From SABI01 sp963676605 (lineage in GTDB: Bacteria; Spirochaetota; Spirochaetia; Sphaerochaetales; Sphaerochaetaceae): a stretch of DNA of 64,000 bases. This document shows positions 36,741-44,540 of this stretch, in pieces; position 1 is the stretch's first letter; the number at the start of each line of letters is the position of its first letter. The position numbers were made by a program, and so were the translations under genes. The DNA is taken from assembly GCA_963676605.2 (NCBI GenBank), contig CAXXSP010000054.1:33208-97207 (forward strand). Direction: 5' to 3'. The notes under the pieces were generated by a model. The model saw only the letters and a program-made list of their open reading frames with translations, made no database searches and was not told the origin of the DNA.

Positions 36741-37505
36741 CTATAACCGAGTCGGGACGTCGATATAGGTACATCTGAGAGAGAATTTCTCCTCCAGATC
36801 CTTCGCAAGCGCCCCCACGCCGAAGACTTCACTCTGGTAGTGCCCGCCGCTTATCATATTGATCCCCTCCTCCTTGCAGTAGGAGTACATGGTGTGGGAG
36901 CTCTCTCCCGTGATATACACCTGGGCACCGAGAGCTGCCGCCTGAGCCACTTCGCCCGGAGCTCCTCCGGAGATGATTGCAACCGAGTGGACTTTTTCTT
37001 TTCCGAAGGGGAGGATATGAAGACCCGTCTCCTTTGAGAATCCGAGACGTTCACTTATTTCAGAGAGACTCAGCCCTTTCCTGCTTGTTCCCATCACCCC
37101 GATATTCACCCCGTGGTATTCACCGAAAGGAGCTGTCTCCTCCAGTTCAAGAAGGCGTGCCATGACAGCGTTGTTTCCTAGGACTGGATGTGCATCAAGT
37201 GGAAGATGGTAGGCGAACAGGGAGATACCGTTATTCAGGAGGGTCGCTACTCTCGCGTAGTGAGCCCCGGTGATCTTCAGGCTCTGCCCCCAGAACAATC
37301 CGTGATGAACGAGAAGGGCATCACAGCCGAGGGCGGCTGCTTTCTCGAACGTCTCAAGAGAGGCGTCGACCGCATACCCAAGGTGCGTGATCTCCTTCGC
37401 GGCGGGAGAACCCACCTGAAGACCGTTCATCGAAGCATCGGCAGATGCGAAACTTTCCACATGCAGCGTATCATTCAGATACTGTTCCAGGACGTCTACT
37501 TTCAT
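36741..37505 (-). CDS. Nif3-like dinuclear metal-centre hexameric protein
   Basis: DUF34/Nif3 (YbgI/YqfO) family protein, 254 aa. Metal ligands are HHGLFWG (~residue 67), HLPLDAH (~residue 100) and, near the C-terminus, SGGHYQSEVFGV. Often annotated as a GTP cyclohydrolase I type 2, its real activity is unsettled. The ATG follows a TATAAT box by 7 nt and has no ribosome site, so the mRNA may be leaderless. It diverges from the LonB-type protease gene. Confidence 0.9.
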   Translation of the reverse strand: MKVDVLEQYLNDTLHVESFASADASMNGLQVGSPAAKEITHLGYAVDASLETFEKAAALGCDALLVHHGLFWGQSLKITGAHYARVATLLNNGISLFAYHLPLDAHPVLGNNAVMARLLELEETAPFGEYHGVNIGVMGTSRKGLSLSEISERLGFSKETGLHILPFGKEKVHSVAIISGGAPGEVAQAAALGAQVYITGESSHTMYSYCKEEGINMISGGHYQSEVFGVGALAKDLEEKFSLRCTYIDVPTRL

Positions 37506-37512
37506 GCATCCG

Positions 37513-37518
37513 ATTATA
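37513..37518 (-). promoter_or_regulatory. TATAAT -10 box of the Nif3-like gene
   Basis: A perfect TATAAT on the minus strand ends 7 nt before the ATG at 37505, so transcription should start at or next to the start codon. The -35 region is weak and overlaps the divergent lonB-type promoter. Confidence 0.5.
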
Positions 37519-37523
37519 AAGAG

Positions 37524-37552
37524 TTGACATCAATTGTTCCACCACCTATATT
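37524..37552 (+). promoter_or_regulatory. Strong sigma-70-type promoter of the LonB-type gene
   Basis: TTGACA (perfect), a 17-nt spacer and TATATT end 7 nt before the ATG at 37560. The predicted +1 therefore coincides with the start codon, and no ribosome site is present. Confidence 0.65.
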
Positions 37553-37559
37553 GACCATC

Positions 37560-39626
37560 ATGGCAACTTTACCTCCCATCTTGGCAGAAATTACTCCGCA
37601 GGATGCAGATTTCGAAATAGAGCTGAATGAATTACCTCCCGTGACCCCCGAGTCGATGAAACAGAACGTCATCGGTCAGCCAAGAGGGATGCAGGCTCTC
37701 AGGATGGGACTCTCCATTGTCTCTGACGGCTATAATATCTTCGTGAGTGGAGAAACGGGAACAGGGAAGAAGACAGCGATAAAGCTGGCAACCGAACAGT
37801 TCCTGTCAGATACTGGTCATCTCAGAGACATGGTCTATGTCCATAATTTCAGCAACCCGAAGGTTCCGGTTTCCCTAGCCTTCCCCCCGGGGGAAGGAAG
37901 AGCGTTCAGTCAGGATATGGAGGGCTTCTCCTCCAGCCTCTACAATGCTCTGGTATCCTTTGTCGGAAGAGATTCTATCGAGGAGAAGGACATCACCGCC
38001 ATCTGCCGTCCCCTGCTCGACTCTCTGACATCACGATGGAAGATCGGGAAACCCCATTATTACCTCTCCCAGATAGAACTCGACCTTATCCGCCACAGCT
38101 ACCTCTTCACACGGGAGGATTTTTCAACCCGTGATCTCCACTCTTTCCTTCTCCGCTATACGGTGAACGTACTCGTTGACCACGGAGACTGCGAGAAACG
38201 CCCCCTCATCTTTGAAGACCATCCAACCTTCTCCAACCTGTTCGGCTCGCTCGAAACCAGCCGAGAGGAAAGGAAAGAATTCAACCTACCCTTCCTTTCC
38301 GTCCAGGCAGGGAGTCTCCTCGAGGCAGCAGGAGGATACCTTGTCATCAATGCGCAGGAAATGTTCACGGTAGAGGGTCTCTATGAGGCGCTCAAACGCT
38401 TCCTTCTCACGAAAACACTGGTCATACAGAACAATGCATCCCGGGAGAACTCTTTGACGGGGATACGGCCTGAGCCGATCGAGATTACCGTGAAGGTGAT
38501 TATTCTCGGAACTCCGGAAGTGTATGAGAACCTCTGTGAGCAGGACCCTGATTTCACTCAGCTTTTCAAGGTTTCCTGCGAGTTCGATTACTCGATGACG
38601 ATGAATGAAGAGAATATCATGGGAACGGTGCAGTTCCTGCAGCGTATAGCTGTCCAGGAAAAACTCCTCCCTGTCGAACTCTCAGCCTTCAAGGAGATTC
38701 TCAGGTACAGCGCACTCATCGCTGAAAGCCGTGAGGAACTGTCGACCCAGCTCGCGCTGCTTGCTGACCTGCTCCGAGAAGCGGCCTACTGGACGAAAGA
38801 GGCAGGCAGAGAGAGCATTACCGGGGAATCCGTCATCAGTGCGATTGATGCCCGCGAATATATCGGAAGTCTGAGTGAGGCAAGGATTCAGAATGAGATC
38901 GCCAAGGGAGAAGTGAATATCACCCTGTCGGGATATAAGACCGGAGTGGTCAACGGCCTTGCCGTGATCGATCTCGGTTCTGTGAGTTTTGGAACTCCTG
39001 CCGTCATCAGCGCCACAGTTGCTCCGGGAAGCGAGGGAATCGTCAACATCGAGCATGAGGCGGGCCTCAGCGGGGAGATTCATGATAAGGGTCTTCTCAT
39101 TCTCGAAGGCTACCTCAGGAAGAAGTACGCCCGGACTTTCCCCCTTTCGATTTATTCGGGAATCTGTTTTGAACAGTCGTACGGCGAGGTCGATGGAGAC
39201 TCTGCGAGCTCGAGCGAGCTGTATGTCCTCCTCTCCGCCATCGGTGAACTCCCTATCAAGCAGCATATCGCCGTGACCGGATCGGTCAACCAGATGGGAG
39301 AACTTCAGCCGGTAGGCGGCATCAATGAGAAGATCACGGGCTTTTACAGAGTCTGCAAGGCGATCGGAAACGTGAAGCATCCAGGCGTGATCATCCCCTA
39401 TCAGAACGTAAGGAACCTGATTCTCTCCTCTGAGATCATTGAAGCGATAGCGCGGAAGGAATTCCACATCTACCCGGTACATACGATCGATGAAGGGATG
39501 AGCGTCCTTACCGATCGACCGCTGGGAGAAAGAAATCAGAAAGGGCAGTTCCCGATCGATTCATTCAACCGTACGATCGAAAACCGTCTCAAGCATCTCT
39601 ATGATCTGTCACGCTCTCAGTCGTGA
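37560..39626 (+). CDS. LonB-type ATP-dependent protease
   Basis: 688-residue AAA+ serine protease of the LonB-like (AAA_32) group. The N-terminal ATPase has Walker A VSGETGTGKKTA (~residue 62) and downstream helical domains. The C-terminal Lon protease domain carries the catalytic Ser in DGDSASSSE and Lys in GGINEKI, about 42 residues apart. Such proteins degrade misfolded or regulatory proteins in the cytoplasm. The open frame extends back to 37188 through the divergent Nif3-like gene, but the promoter position and protein similarity both place the start at 37560. It converges with the SpoU methyltransferase gene, overlapping it by 18 bp. Confidence 0.9.
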   Translation: MATLPPILAEITPQDADFEIELNELPPVTPESMKQNVIGQPRGMQALRMGLSIVSDGYNIFVSGETGTGKKTAIKLATEQFLSDTGHLRDMVYVHNFSNPKVPVSLAFPPGEGRAFSQDMEGFSSSLYNALVSFVGRDSIEEKDITAICRPLLDSLTSRWKIGKPHYYLSQIELDLIRHSYLFTREDFSTRDLHSFLLRYTVNVLVDHGDCEKRPLIFEDHPTFSNLFGSLETSREERKEFNLPFLSVQAGSLLEAAGGYLVINAQEMFTVEGLYEALKRFLLTKTLVIQNNASRENSLTGIRPEPIEITVKVIILGTPEVYENLCEQDPDFTQLFKVSCEFDYSMTMNEENIMGTVQFLQRIAVQEKLLPVELSAFKEILRYSALIAESREELSTQLALLADLLREAAYWTKEAGRESITGESVISAIDAREYIGSLSEARIQNEIAKGEVNITLSGYKTGVVNGLAVIDLGSVSFGTPAVISATVAPGSEGIVNIEHEAGLSGEIHDKGLLILEGYLRKKYARTFPLSIYSGICFEQSYGEVDGDSASSSELYVLLSAIGELPIKQHIAVTGSVNQMGELQPVGGINEKITGFYRVCKAIGNVKHPGVIIPYQNVRNLILSSEIIEAIARKEFHIYPVHTIDEGMSVLTDRPLGERNQKGQFPIDSFNRTIENRLKHLYDLSRSQS

Positions 39627-40385
39627 CACCCACTCATGCAGTGCAATCGCACAGGAAGTCGAGACATTCAGAGAACCCTTCGCCCCATACAGTGGAATAG
39701 ATACGATCCCTGCAGAAGAACGTGCAAGAGAGAGCATCTCAGGGGAAACCCCGAGCTCTTCCGAGCCGACAATCATCACCCCATCCGCGGGAAAATCGAA
39801 GGACCTGATATCAACTCCTCCCACTTCGAGGGCAAATAACGGACGATTTCTCACCAGTTCAAGGATCTCATCACTCTCGCCACTGATGTGGGGTATCACA
39901 TCGACGGCTCCTGCAGCACTCCTCAGCGTTCTCGGATGATCGGGAGCCGCACCTGGTTTCATCAGGTAGATATTCGAGACACCGAAGCTTTCGGCGCTGC
40001 GGAACATCGAGCCGACATTGAAGGGAGAGCGGATCCTGTCCAGAAGCAGTGAGATCGGAAACTCGGTCCGTCTTGTCCTGTCCAGATGATCGTCAGCATC
40101 AAGGAAGTCCCAGTCTCCGAAAGCAGCTCCCATATCGGAAGCAAGGGCATAGGAGAGATCATTCAACGACTGCTTTTCATACACAGGAGAGGGAAGGAGA
40201 CGCGCGGCACGCCCTCTGGTCTCCTCAGAGACCCTGTTTTCACTGCTCTCGACAATCCTTTCAAGAAGGGCGGTGATATATTCACCCTCATAGGATTCAC
40301 CCCTGCTTGCAGACTCCAGGATACGGATGATCTTCCGCATTCTCGTATCTTCTCTCAGGCTGTCGAGTTTCTTCAGTGTGATCAT
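39609..40385 (-). CDS. TrmH/SpoU-family RNA 2'-O-methyltransferase
   Basis: SPOUT-fold RNA ribose methyltransferase of 258 aa. The three SpoU motifs are present: NVGSMFRSAESFGVSNIYL (motif 1, catalytic Arg), IVGSEELGVSP (motif 2) and IPLYGAKGSLNVSTSCAIA (motif 3, knot and SAM site). The N-terminal ~110 residues are helical and probably bind RNA; the exact rRNA or tRNA target cannot be read from sequence. The start overlaps the rsmI stop by 4 bp, so both RNA-modification genes form one operon. Confidence 0.88.
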   Translation of the reverse strand: MITLKKLDSLREDTRMRKIIRILESASRGESYEGEYITALLERIVESSENRVSEETRGRAARLLPSPVYEKQSLNDLSYALASDMGAAFGDWDFLDADDHLDRTRRTEFPISLLLDRIRSPFNVGSMFRSAESFGVSNIYLMKPGAAPDHPRTLRSAAGAVDVIPHISGESDEILELVRNRPLFALEVGGVDIRSFDFPADGVMIVGSEELGVSPEMLSLARSSAGIVSIPLYGAKGSLNVSTSCAIALHEWVSRLRA

Positions 40386-41062
40386 GCAAGACCCTCAGGA
40401 TAGATCAGAATCACGCATTCACCTTTCACTGCATCGCGTGAAGAGAACTGGGCAAGCACCTCCTCCGCCGGGGCGGCAACGAACTCCTCGTAGATCTTTG
40501 TGATCTCTCGGGCAACCATCACCTTCCTCTCAGGAGCAAGAGACGCGATGGCAGTGAGCACCTTCACGAGCCTATAAGGCGATTCATAGAGAATGAAAGC
40601 ATCCTTACGGAGTAAAAGCTCCTTCAGTCGTGTATCCCTCTTTCCACTCTTCACTGGAAGAAACCCTTCGAAAGTGAAACTCTTCCCTGCAACTCCGGCA
40701 ACAGACATCGTGGTCACAGCTGCGCTGACACCGGGTATCGGAACAACCTGGAAGCCTGCGGACCGCACCTCATCGACCAGGTAGCTTCCAGGATCACTGA
40801 TCCCGGGCGTTCCCGCATCACTGACAAAGGCGATCGAGTGTCCACCCTCCAGGAGTTCGACGATTCCCTTGGCGGAAGCCTTCTCATTGTGGGCATGGGT
40901 AGCGATGAGACGCTTTTTAATATCATAATGGTTCAGCAGTTTCTGTGTGACCCGGGTATCTTCACACGCAATGATGTCTACCTGAGAGAGGGTCTCCACT
41001 GCACGATAGGTCATGTCCTTCAGATTCCCGATGGGGGTCGCAACGATATAGAGGGTACTCAT
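40382..41062 (-). CDS. rsmI: 16S rRNA 2'-O-methyltransferase RsmI
   Basis: Methylates the ribose of C1402 in 16S rRNA using SAM. The 226-residue protein starts MSTLYIVATPIGNLKDM and contains ACEDTRVTQKLL, SDAGTPGISDPG and IPGVSAAVTTMS, all diagnostic for RsmI within the tetrapyrrole-methylase fold. The frame opens at 41098, but family alignment and a promoter that ends 7 nt before 41062 support that ATG. It is the first gene of a unit with the SpoU methyltransferase. Confidence 0.94.
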   Translation of the reverse strand: MSTLYIVATPIGNLKDMTYRAVETLSQVDIIACEDTRVTQKLLNHYDIKKRLIATHAHNEKASAKGIVELLEGGHSIAFVSDAGTPGISDPGSYLVDEVRSAGFQVVPIPGVSAAVTTMSVAGVAGKSFTFEGFLPVKSGKRDTRLKELLLRKDAFILYESPYRLVKVLTAIASLAPERKVMVAREITKIYEEFVAAPAEEVLAQFSSRDAVKGECVILIYPEGLA

Positions 41063-41069
41063 ACCGGTT

Positions 41070-41098
41070 ATCTTACCTGAGGAGTCGTGAATGAGCAA
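41070..41098 (-). promoter_or_regulatory. Promoter of rsmI, probably leaderless
   Basis: On the minus strand TTGCTC, 17 nt and TAAGAT are followed by 7 nt and the ATG at 41062. No ribosome site lies between. Confidence 0.5.
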
Positions 41099-41136
41099 TC
41101 ACTGAACTGATGGGAAGCCTCGCCAGAGACAGCATG

Positions 41137-41157
41137 ATTCTGGTATTTTTTACCAGA
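41137..41157. promoter_or_regulatory. Candidate PspF enhancer site upstream of pspA copy 1
   Basis: TCTGGTATTTTTTACCAGA is a perfect 7-bp inverted repeat with a 5-nt spacer, centred about 133 bp before the predicted sigma-54 start. The core ATTCTGG-N9-CCA recurs with identical spacing upstream of the second pspA gene at 43046-43064. Confidence 0.5.
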
Positions 41158-41254
41158 TATCCCGTCCCGCCTCTTCTTCGCATTCTTCTTCTTTTTCTTC
41201 TACACAGACGTATCTTTATGTAATATAATAATATACAGAAAACCACAATCCACT

Positions 41255-41270
41255 TGGCACGCTCAATGCT
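41255..41270 (+). promoter_or_regulatory. Sigma-54 promoter of pspA copy 1
   Basis: TGGCACGCTCAATGCT matches the -24/-12 consensus; the GG and GC doublets (41256-57, 41268-69) are 12 bp apart. The predicted start is near 41281, giving a ~34-nt leader with AAGGAAGG before the ATG. Confidence 0.8.
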
Positions 41271-41314
41271 TTACCATAAGCAACAAGAAAACCGTCAAAG
41301 GAAGGATACAAGAT

Positions 41315-41977
41315 ATGAAACTATTTAAACGGATGAGAAGAATCGTAGGAAGCCGCATCAATGACAAACTCGACAAGTTCGAGGATCCCGAGAAGATGAT
41401 CCGCTACATGGTACGAGAGATCGAAGAAGCCCTGGTGGAAGCAAAGAGTGAGACGACAGCAAAGATCGCCACCCTTACGATGATCGAAAAGGAAAGAGCT
41501 GATGCTGTCTCAGAAGTAAGCCGCTGGGAAGAGCGGGCAGAACTTGCCGTAGGAAAGGGCAAGGATGAGCTCGCCAGGCAGGCGCTCACCGAGAAAAAGA
41601 GAGCGGAACGCCGTGTCAGCGGCCTCGACAGTGAGGTTCAGCAGATGAATACGATCATCGCCGAAATGCAGACGCACGTGCAGACCCTTGAGGCAAAGAT
41701 GGAGGAAGTCGTAGACAAGCAGCGTCTTCTCATTCAGAGAGCCTATCATGCGAAGGAGAAGAAACGTCTCCTTGAGACCCTGAAGAGCCTCGACTCTTCG
41801 GCCACTGTCAGGAATTTCAATGAATTCGAGCAGACCATCGGTCGCCTCGAGGCTGAAGCCGCGATGGCGGAGGAAGAGACGCAGCATATCTCCTCAGAGC
41901 AGAAATTCTCAAAGATGGAAGCGGATGAGGCTATCGAGAATGAACTCGCCGAACTGAAGAAGAAACTGAAAGCATAA
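41315..41977 (+). CDS. pspA: PspA/IM30-family membrane stress protein, copy 1
   Basis: Peripheral membrane protein of 220 aa from the ESCRT-III-like PspA/Vipp1 family, which coats and stabilises damaged inner membrane. It begins with an amphipathic helix (MKLFKRMRRIVGSRINDKL) and then is almost entirely helical coiled coil, with the typical EDPEKMIRYMVREIEEAL segment at ~residue 23. It sits behind a sigma-54 promoter and before a strong terminator, so it forms a single-gene unit. A second copy lies 1.2 kb downstream behind its own sigma-54 promoter. Confidence 0.93.
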   Translation: MKLFKRMRRIVGSRINDKLDKFEDPEKMIRYMVREIEEALVEAKSETTAKIATLTMIEKERADAVSEVSRWEERAELAVGKGKDELARQALTEKKRAERRVSGLDSEVQQMNTIIAEMQTHVQTLEAKMEEVVDKQRLLIQRAYHAKEKKRLLETLKSLDSSATVRNFNEFEQTIGRLEAEAAMAEEETQHISSEQKFSKMEADEAIENELAELKKKLKA

Positions 41978-42000
41978 GTACGTATGGACGTTTCCACAGG

Positions 42001-42023
42001 CCCCGGATTTTCCGGGGTCTTTT
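42001..42023 (+). terminator. Rho-independent terminator of pspA copy 1
   Basis: CCCCGGA, TTT and TCCGGGG form a compact hairpin followed by TCTTTT. Confidence 0.9.
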
Positions 42024-42039
42024 CGTATCAGTGTGGAGA

Positions 42040-43029
42040 TCAGATCTCCTCTTTATACTTTCTGTACAGTCCTCTGAACTGATCGTAGGTAAGATTCAGA
42101 CTCGCCGCCGCTTCAGTCTGTTTGCCGTTCGCCGCTTTCAGCGCACGCTTCAGGTAATCAATATCCAGCTCCCTCTTTGCCTCCTCATAGGTTGCAAGAG
42201 GTCGCTCCATCATCGGGGTCGTCTGAGGTTTCTGTTCTCCCGGAGTAAAGGGATTCACGAACGGATCTATCTCCAGAGAATCGATCTTTCCGTCAGGATT
42301 CTGGTACACGGCACGTTCAATCACATTTTTCAGCTCACGCACATTACCGGGCCAAGCATAGCTCTGTAATGTACGCCTCACACTCTCACTGAAAACAGGT
42401 ATCTCCTGATATCCGCACTCATGAGCCATGCGCGACCCGAAATAATTGGATAGGAGGAACAGATCATCGCCTCTCACCCTGAGAGGCGGAATGAAGAGCA
42501 CTTCGAAACTGAGACGGTCAAGCAGATCACGTTTGAACTTTCCTTCGTCACACAGCTTCGGCAGGTCTGCGTTCGTCGCTCCAATAATTCTCACATCAAC
42601 CTCATGAGAAACGGACGCACCCACTCGTTCAAAGGTATTGTACTCGACAGCACGGAGAATCTTCTCCTGCACCTGCAAGGGAATCAGCCCGATCTCATCG
42701 AGAAACAGCGTTCCCCCGCTTGCTTCCTCGAATCTCCCCTTTCTCACCTTGTTCGCCCCGGTGAAAGCCCCTGATTCGTGACCGAAGAGCTCACTCTCTA
42801 TCAGGGTAGGAGGAAGCGCAGCACAGTTCACTGTGACCAGAGGACCGCTCCAGCGCTCACTCAGGTAATGAAGACGTGTCGCGGCAATCTCTTTACCGCT
42901 TCCCCGCTCTCCTACGATCAGGACACTCCTGTTTACCCTCGCCACCTGGGAAAGCCGTTCCTGGAAGGAGAGGAATACCTCCGACTCACCAAGCGGTGCC
43001 TGATTTACACTTCTACCTTTCGCACTCAT
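42040..43029 (-). CDS. pspF: PspF-like sigma-54 enhancer-binding activator
   Basis: AAA+ activator of sigma-54 RNA polymerase, 329 aa. Like PspF it lacks an N-terminal sensory domain and starts directly with the AAA+ core: Walker A VGERGSGKE (~residue 40), the sigma-54-contacting GAFTGA loop (~residue 86), Walker B GTLFLDEIG and the R-finger region. A Fis-type helix-turn-helix (QTEAAASLNLTYDQFRG) closes the protein. Position between two sigma-54-driven pspA genes makes these its obvious targets; PspA normally inhibits it by binding. The start is set at 43029 because a TATAAT box lies 6 nt upstream, inside the longer open frame. Confidence 0.92.
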   Translation of the reverse strand: MSAKGRSVNQAPLGESEVFLSFQERLSQVARVNRSVLIVGERGSGKEIAATRLHYLSERWSGPLVTVNCAALPPTLIESELFGHESGAFTGANKVRKGRFEEASGGTLFLDEIGLIPLQVQEKILRAVEYNTFERVGASVSHEVDVRIIGATNADLPKLCDEGKFKRDLLDRLSFEVLFIPPLRVRGDDLFLLSNYFGSRMAHECGYQEIPVFSESVRRTLQSYAWPGNVRELKNVIERAVYQNPDGKIDSLEIDPFVNPFTPGEQKPQTTPMMERPLATYEEAKRELDIDYLKRALKAANGKQTEAAASLNLTYDQFRGLYRKYKEEI

Positions 43030-43035
43030 AGGTGT

Positions 43036-43064
43036 ATTATACCACATTCTGGCGTATTTCGCCA
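43036..43064. promoter_or_regulatory. pspF promoter overlapped by candidate PspF site
   Basis: On the minus strand an extended -10 box (TGGTATAAT, 43036-43041 for the hexamer) ends 6 nt before the pspF ATG. Just upstream, TGGCG-N5-CGCCA (43050-43064), part of an ATTCTGG-N9-CCA match, lies in the promoter spacer. This site is centred ~96 bp before the sigma-54 start of pspA copy 2, so one site could both activate that gene and repress pspF. Confidence 0.5.
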
Positions 43065-43126
43065 CTATCTATCTTATTCATGCTCACAATCCATCATTTC
43101 ACGCTTCTAAAAGGGAGTATGGAAGT

Positions 43127-43142
43127 TGGCACACCCTGTGCA
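43127..43142 (+). promoter_or_regulatory. Sigma-54 promoter of pspA copy 2 operon
   Basis: TGGCACACCCTGTGCA has the GG (43128-29) and GC (43140-41) doublets 12 bp apart. Predicted start near 43153, with AAAGGAG in the leader. Confidence 0.82.
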
Positions 43143-43199
43143 TAAGGGTTCATGTACATAATCAAAGAAACCCTTCCACGGAAGGCAAAGGAGAAACAT

Positions 43200-43844
43200 A
43201 TGGGAGTATTTTCAAGATTTCTGGATATCGTGAATGCAAATATCAATTCACTCCTCGACAAAGCTGAAGACCCTGAGAAAATGGTAAAACTGATGATGCA
43301 GGAGATGGAAGACACACTGATTGAACTCAAGAGTTCCTGTGCCGACTCCATTGCAGCGAAGAACGGACTCGATAAAAGAATCCGGGAAACTGAGGCCGCA
43401 GTTCAGAGATGGATAGATCGTGCGAAGCTTGCACTCGACAAGGGAAAGGAAGACCTTGCACGAGAGGCGCTGGTCATGAAGAAACAGACCATCGCAACCC
43501 TCGAACAGCTGAAAAGCGAGCTGACAGACAAGGAAGATATCGTCACTACCTGCAGAGAGAATATCCGCCAGGTGGAAGAGAAACTTGCCGGAGTCAGAGA
43601 GAAATTCGATACCATGAAGAAAGAAGGTGTACAGAGAACTGCAACCGGTTCAAAATCTTATACCTCAAAGGATAGAGAATTCGAAAACAGGTTCTCTCAG
43701 ATGGATGACCATCTTGAAAAAATGGGGGGAACGTATCAGAATTATTCACTGGACAAGGAGTTTGAAAACCTTGAACAGATGGATGAGATTGAAGCAGAGC
43801 TCGAAACTCTGAAGAAGGGCAAGAGCAAAGGAAGCAAGAGCTGA
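43200..43844 (+). CDS. PspA/IM30-family membrane stress protein, copy 2
   Basis: 214-residue PspA homologue. It opens with the amphipathic MGVFSRFLDIVNANINSLL helix and the EDPEKMVKLMMQEMEDTL segment, then long coiled coil. A low-complexity linker (TGSKSYTSKD) around residue 155 separates it from a C-terminal helix and a Lys/Ser-rich end. It differs from copy 1 in this linker, so the two may not be interchangeable. An ATG at 43152 would lie upstream of or at the transcription start, so the one at 43200, with AAAGGAG, is used. It is first in an operon with PspB-like and PspC proteins. Confidence 0.92.
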   Translation: MGVFSRFLDIVNANINSLLDKAEDPEKMVKLMMQEMEDTLIELKSSCADSIAAKNGLDKRIRETEAAVQRWIDRAKLALDKGKEDLAREALVMKKQTIATLEQLKSELTDKEDIVTTCRENIRQVEEKLAGVREKFDTMKKEGVQRTATGSKSYTSKDREFENRFSQMDDHLEKMGGTYQNYSLDKEFENLEQMDEIEAELETLKKGKSKGSKS

Positions 43845-43845
43845 T

Positions 43846-44043
43846 ATGGGAGATAATTTAGTAGCTATTATTGCGATAGTAACCCCTTTCCTTTTCGCAG
43901 GGTGGGTCATCAGCCTCAAGCGGCATAGAAGAGACCGTAAGAGTGAGCAGAACGAGGATCTGGAAAGAGGTATGAGAGATCTGGCGAAACGGATCGAGAA
44001 CTTAGAGATTATCCTTCGTGATAGTCGATCGAACAAGAGGTGA
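43846..44043 (+). CDS. PspB-like small membrane protein
   Basis: 65-residue protein with one N-terminal membrane helix (residues ~4-23) followed by a charged helix (MRDLAKRIENLEIILRDS) that resembles the PspB leucine-zipper region, including the RIxxLExIL pattern. In enterobacteria PspB with PspC relays envelope stress to PspA. The gene starts one base after the pspA copy 2 stop and ends three bases before pspC, in the classical A-B-C order. Sequence identity to true PspB is limited, so the name is partly from context. Confidence 0.75.
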   Translation: MGDNLVAIIAIVTPFLFAGWVISLKRHRRDRKSEQNEDLERGMRDLAKRIENLEIILRDSRSNKR

Positions 44044-44046
44044 TGT

Positions 44047-44421
44047 ATGATGGCAGCAACACGCAAGTTATATAGATCAAGAAACGGAAAGGTATTCGGT
44101 GTGTGTCAGGGCATCGCCGACTGGAAAGACCTTCCTGCAGATACCCTGAGACTTATCGTGGGAGTATCGATCCTGGTAACAGGAATCTTCCCGGGCATCC
44201 TGATTTATGCCCTGGTCGCTCTTCTCCTTCCCCTGGAGCCCTCAGGCAGAGAGAGTCGGTACTCGAATGAGCAGTATTCCTCACGGAGAGAGGATTCATA
44301 CGGAGAGAGTCTCAATGAGACCTTCGAACGTCTGAAACGGAAGGTTGAGAATATGGAAGAGACCGTTTTTAACAAGGAGAGTGAGTGGGACAGGAAATTC
44401 CACGAGGATGACAAATCCTGA
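44047..44421 (+). CDS. pspC: PspC-domain membrane protein
   Basis: 124-residue inner-membrane protein. Residues ~5-62 are the PspC domain (KLYRSRNGKVFGVCQGIADW, then one long hydrophobic segment). A flexible Ser/Arg-rich linker and a coiled-coil tail with KRKVENMEETVFNKE follow, similar to PspC proteins with a cytoplasmic signalling tail. It is the last gene of the sigma-54 operon and is followed by a terminator. Confidence 0.92.
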   Translation: MMAATRKLYRSRNGKVFGVCQGIADWKDLPADTLRLIVGVSILVTGIFPGILIYALVALLLPLEPSGRESRYSNEQYSSRREDSYGESLNETFERLKRKVENMEETVFNKESEWDRKFHEDDKS

Positions 44422-44443
44422 GAAGGCGGCAAGAAGATACACG

Positions 44444-44474
44444 GGACCCGGCAGAAAGTCGGGTCCTTCTTATT
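44444..44474 (+). terminator. Rho-independent terminator after pspC
   Basis: GGACCCG and CGGGTCC enclose a 9-nt loop and are followed by TTCTTATT. Confidence 0.85.
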
Positions 44475-44526
44475 GCATAGATGATGCGCGATTGATATAC
44501 TCTTGAATTAGTTAGCATGCTAACTA
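44473..44526 (+). promoter_or_regulatory. Promoter and palindromic operator of the marR-ABC operon
   Basis: TTGCAT, 17 nt and TATACT (44473-44501) predict a start near 44508. TAGTTAGCATGCTAACTA at 44509-44526 is a perfect 18-bp palindrome lying on that start, a typical MarR repressor site. Confidence 0.75.
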
Positions 44527-44540
44527 TAAGGAGTCAATCT

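Noticed and set aside
37188..37559. N-terminal extension of the LonB-type protein to an upstream start.
   Set aside because: It would run antisense through the Nif3-like gene and upstream of a near-perfect promoter; family members begin at the later ATG.
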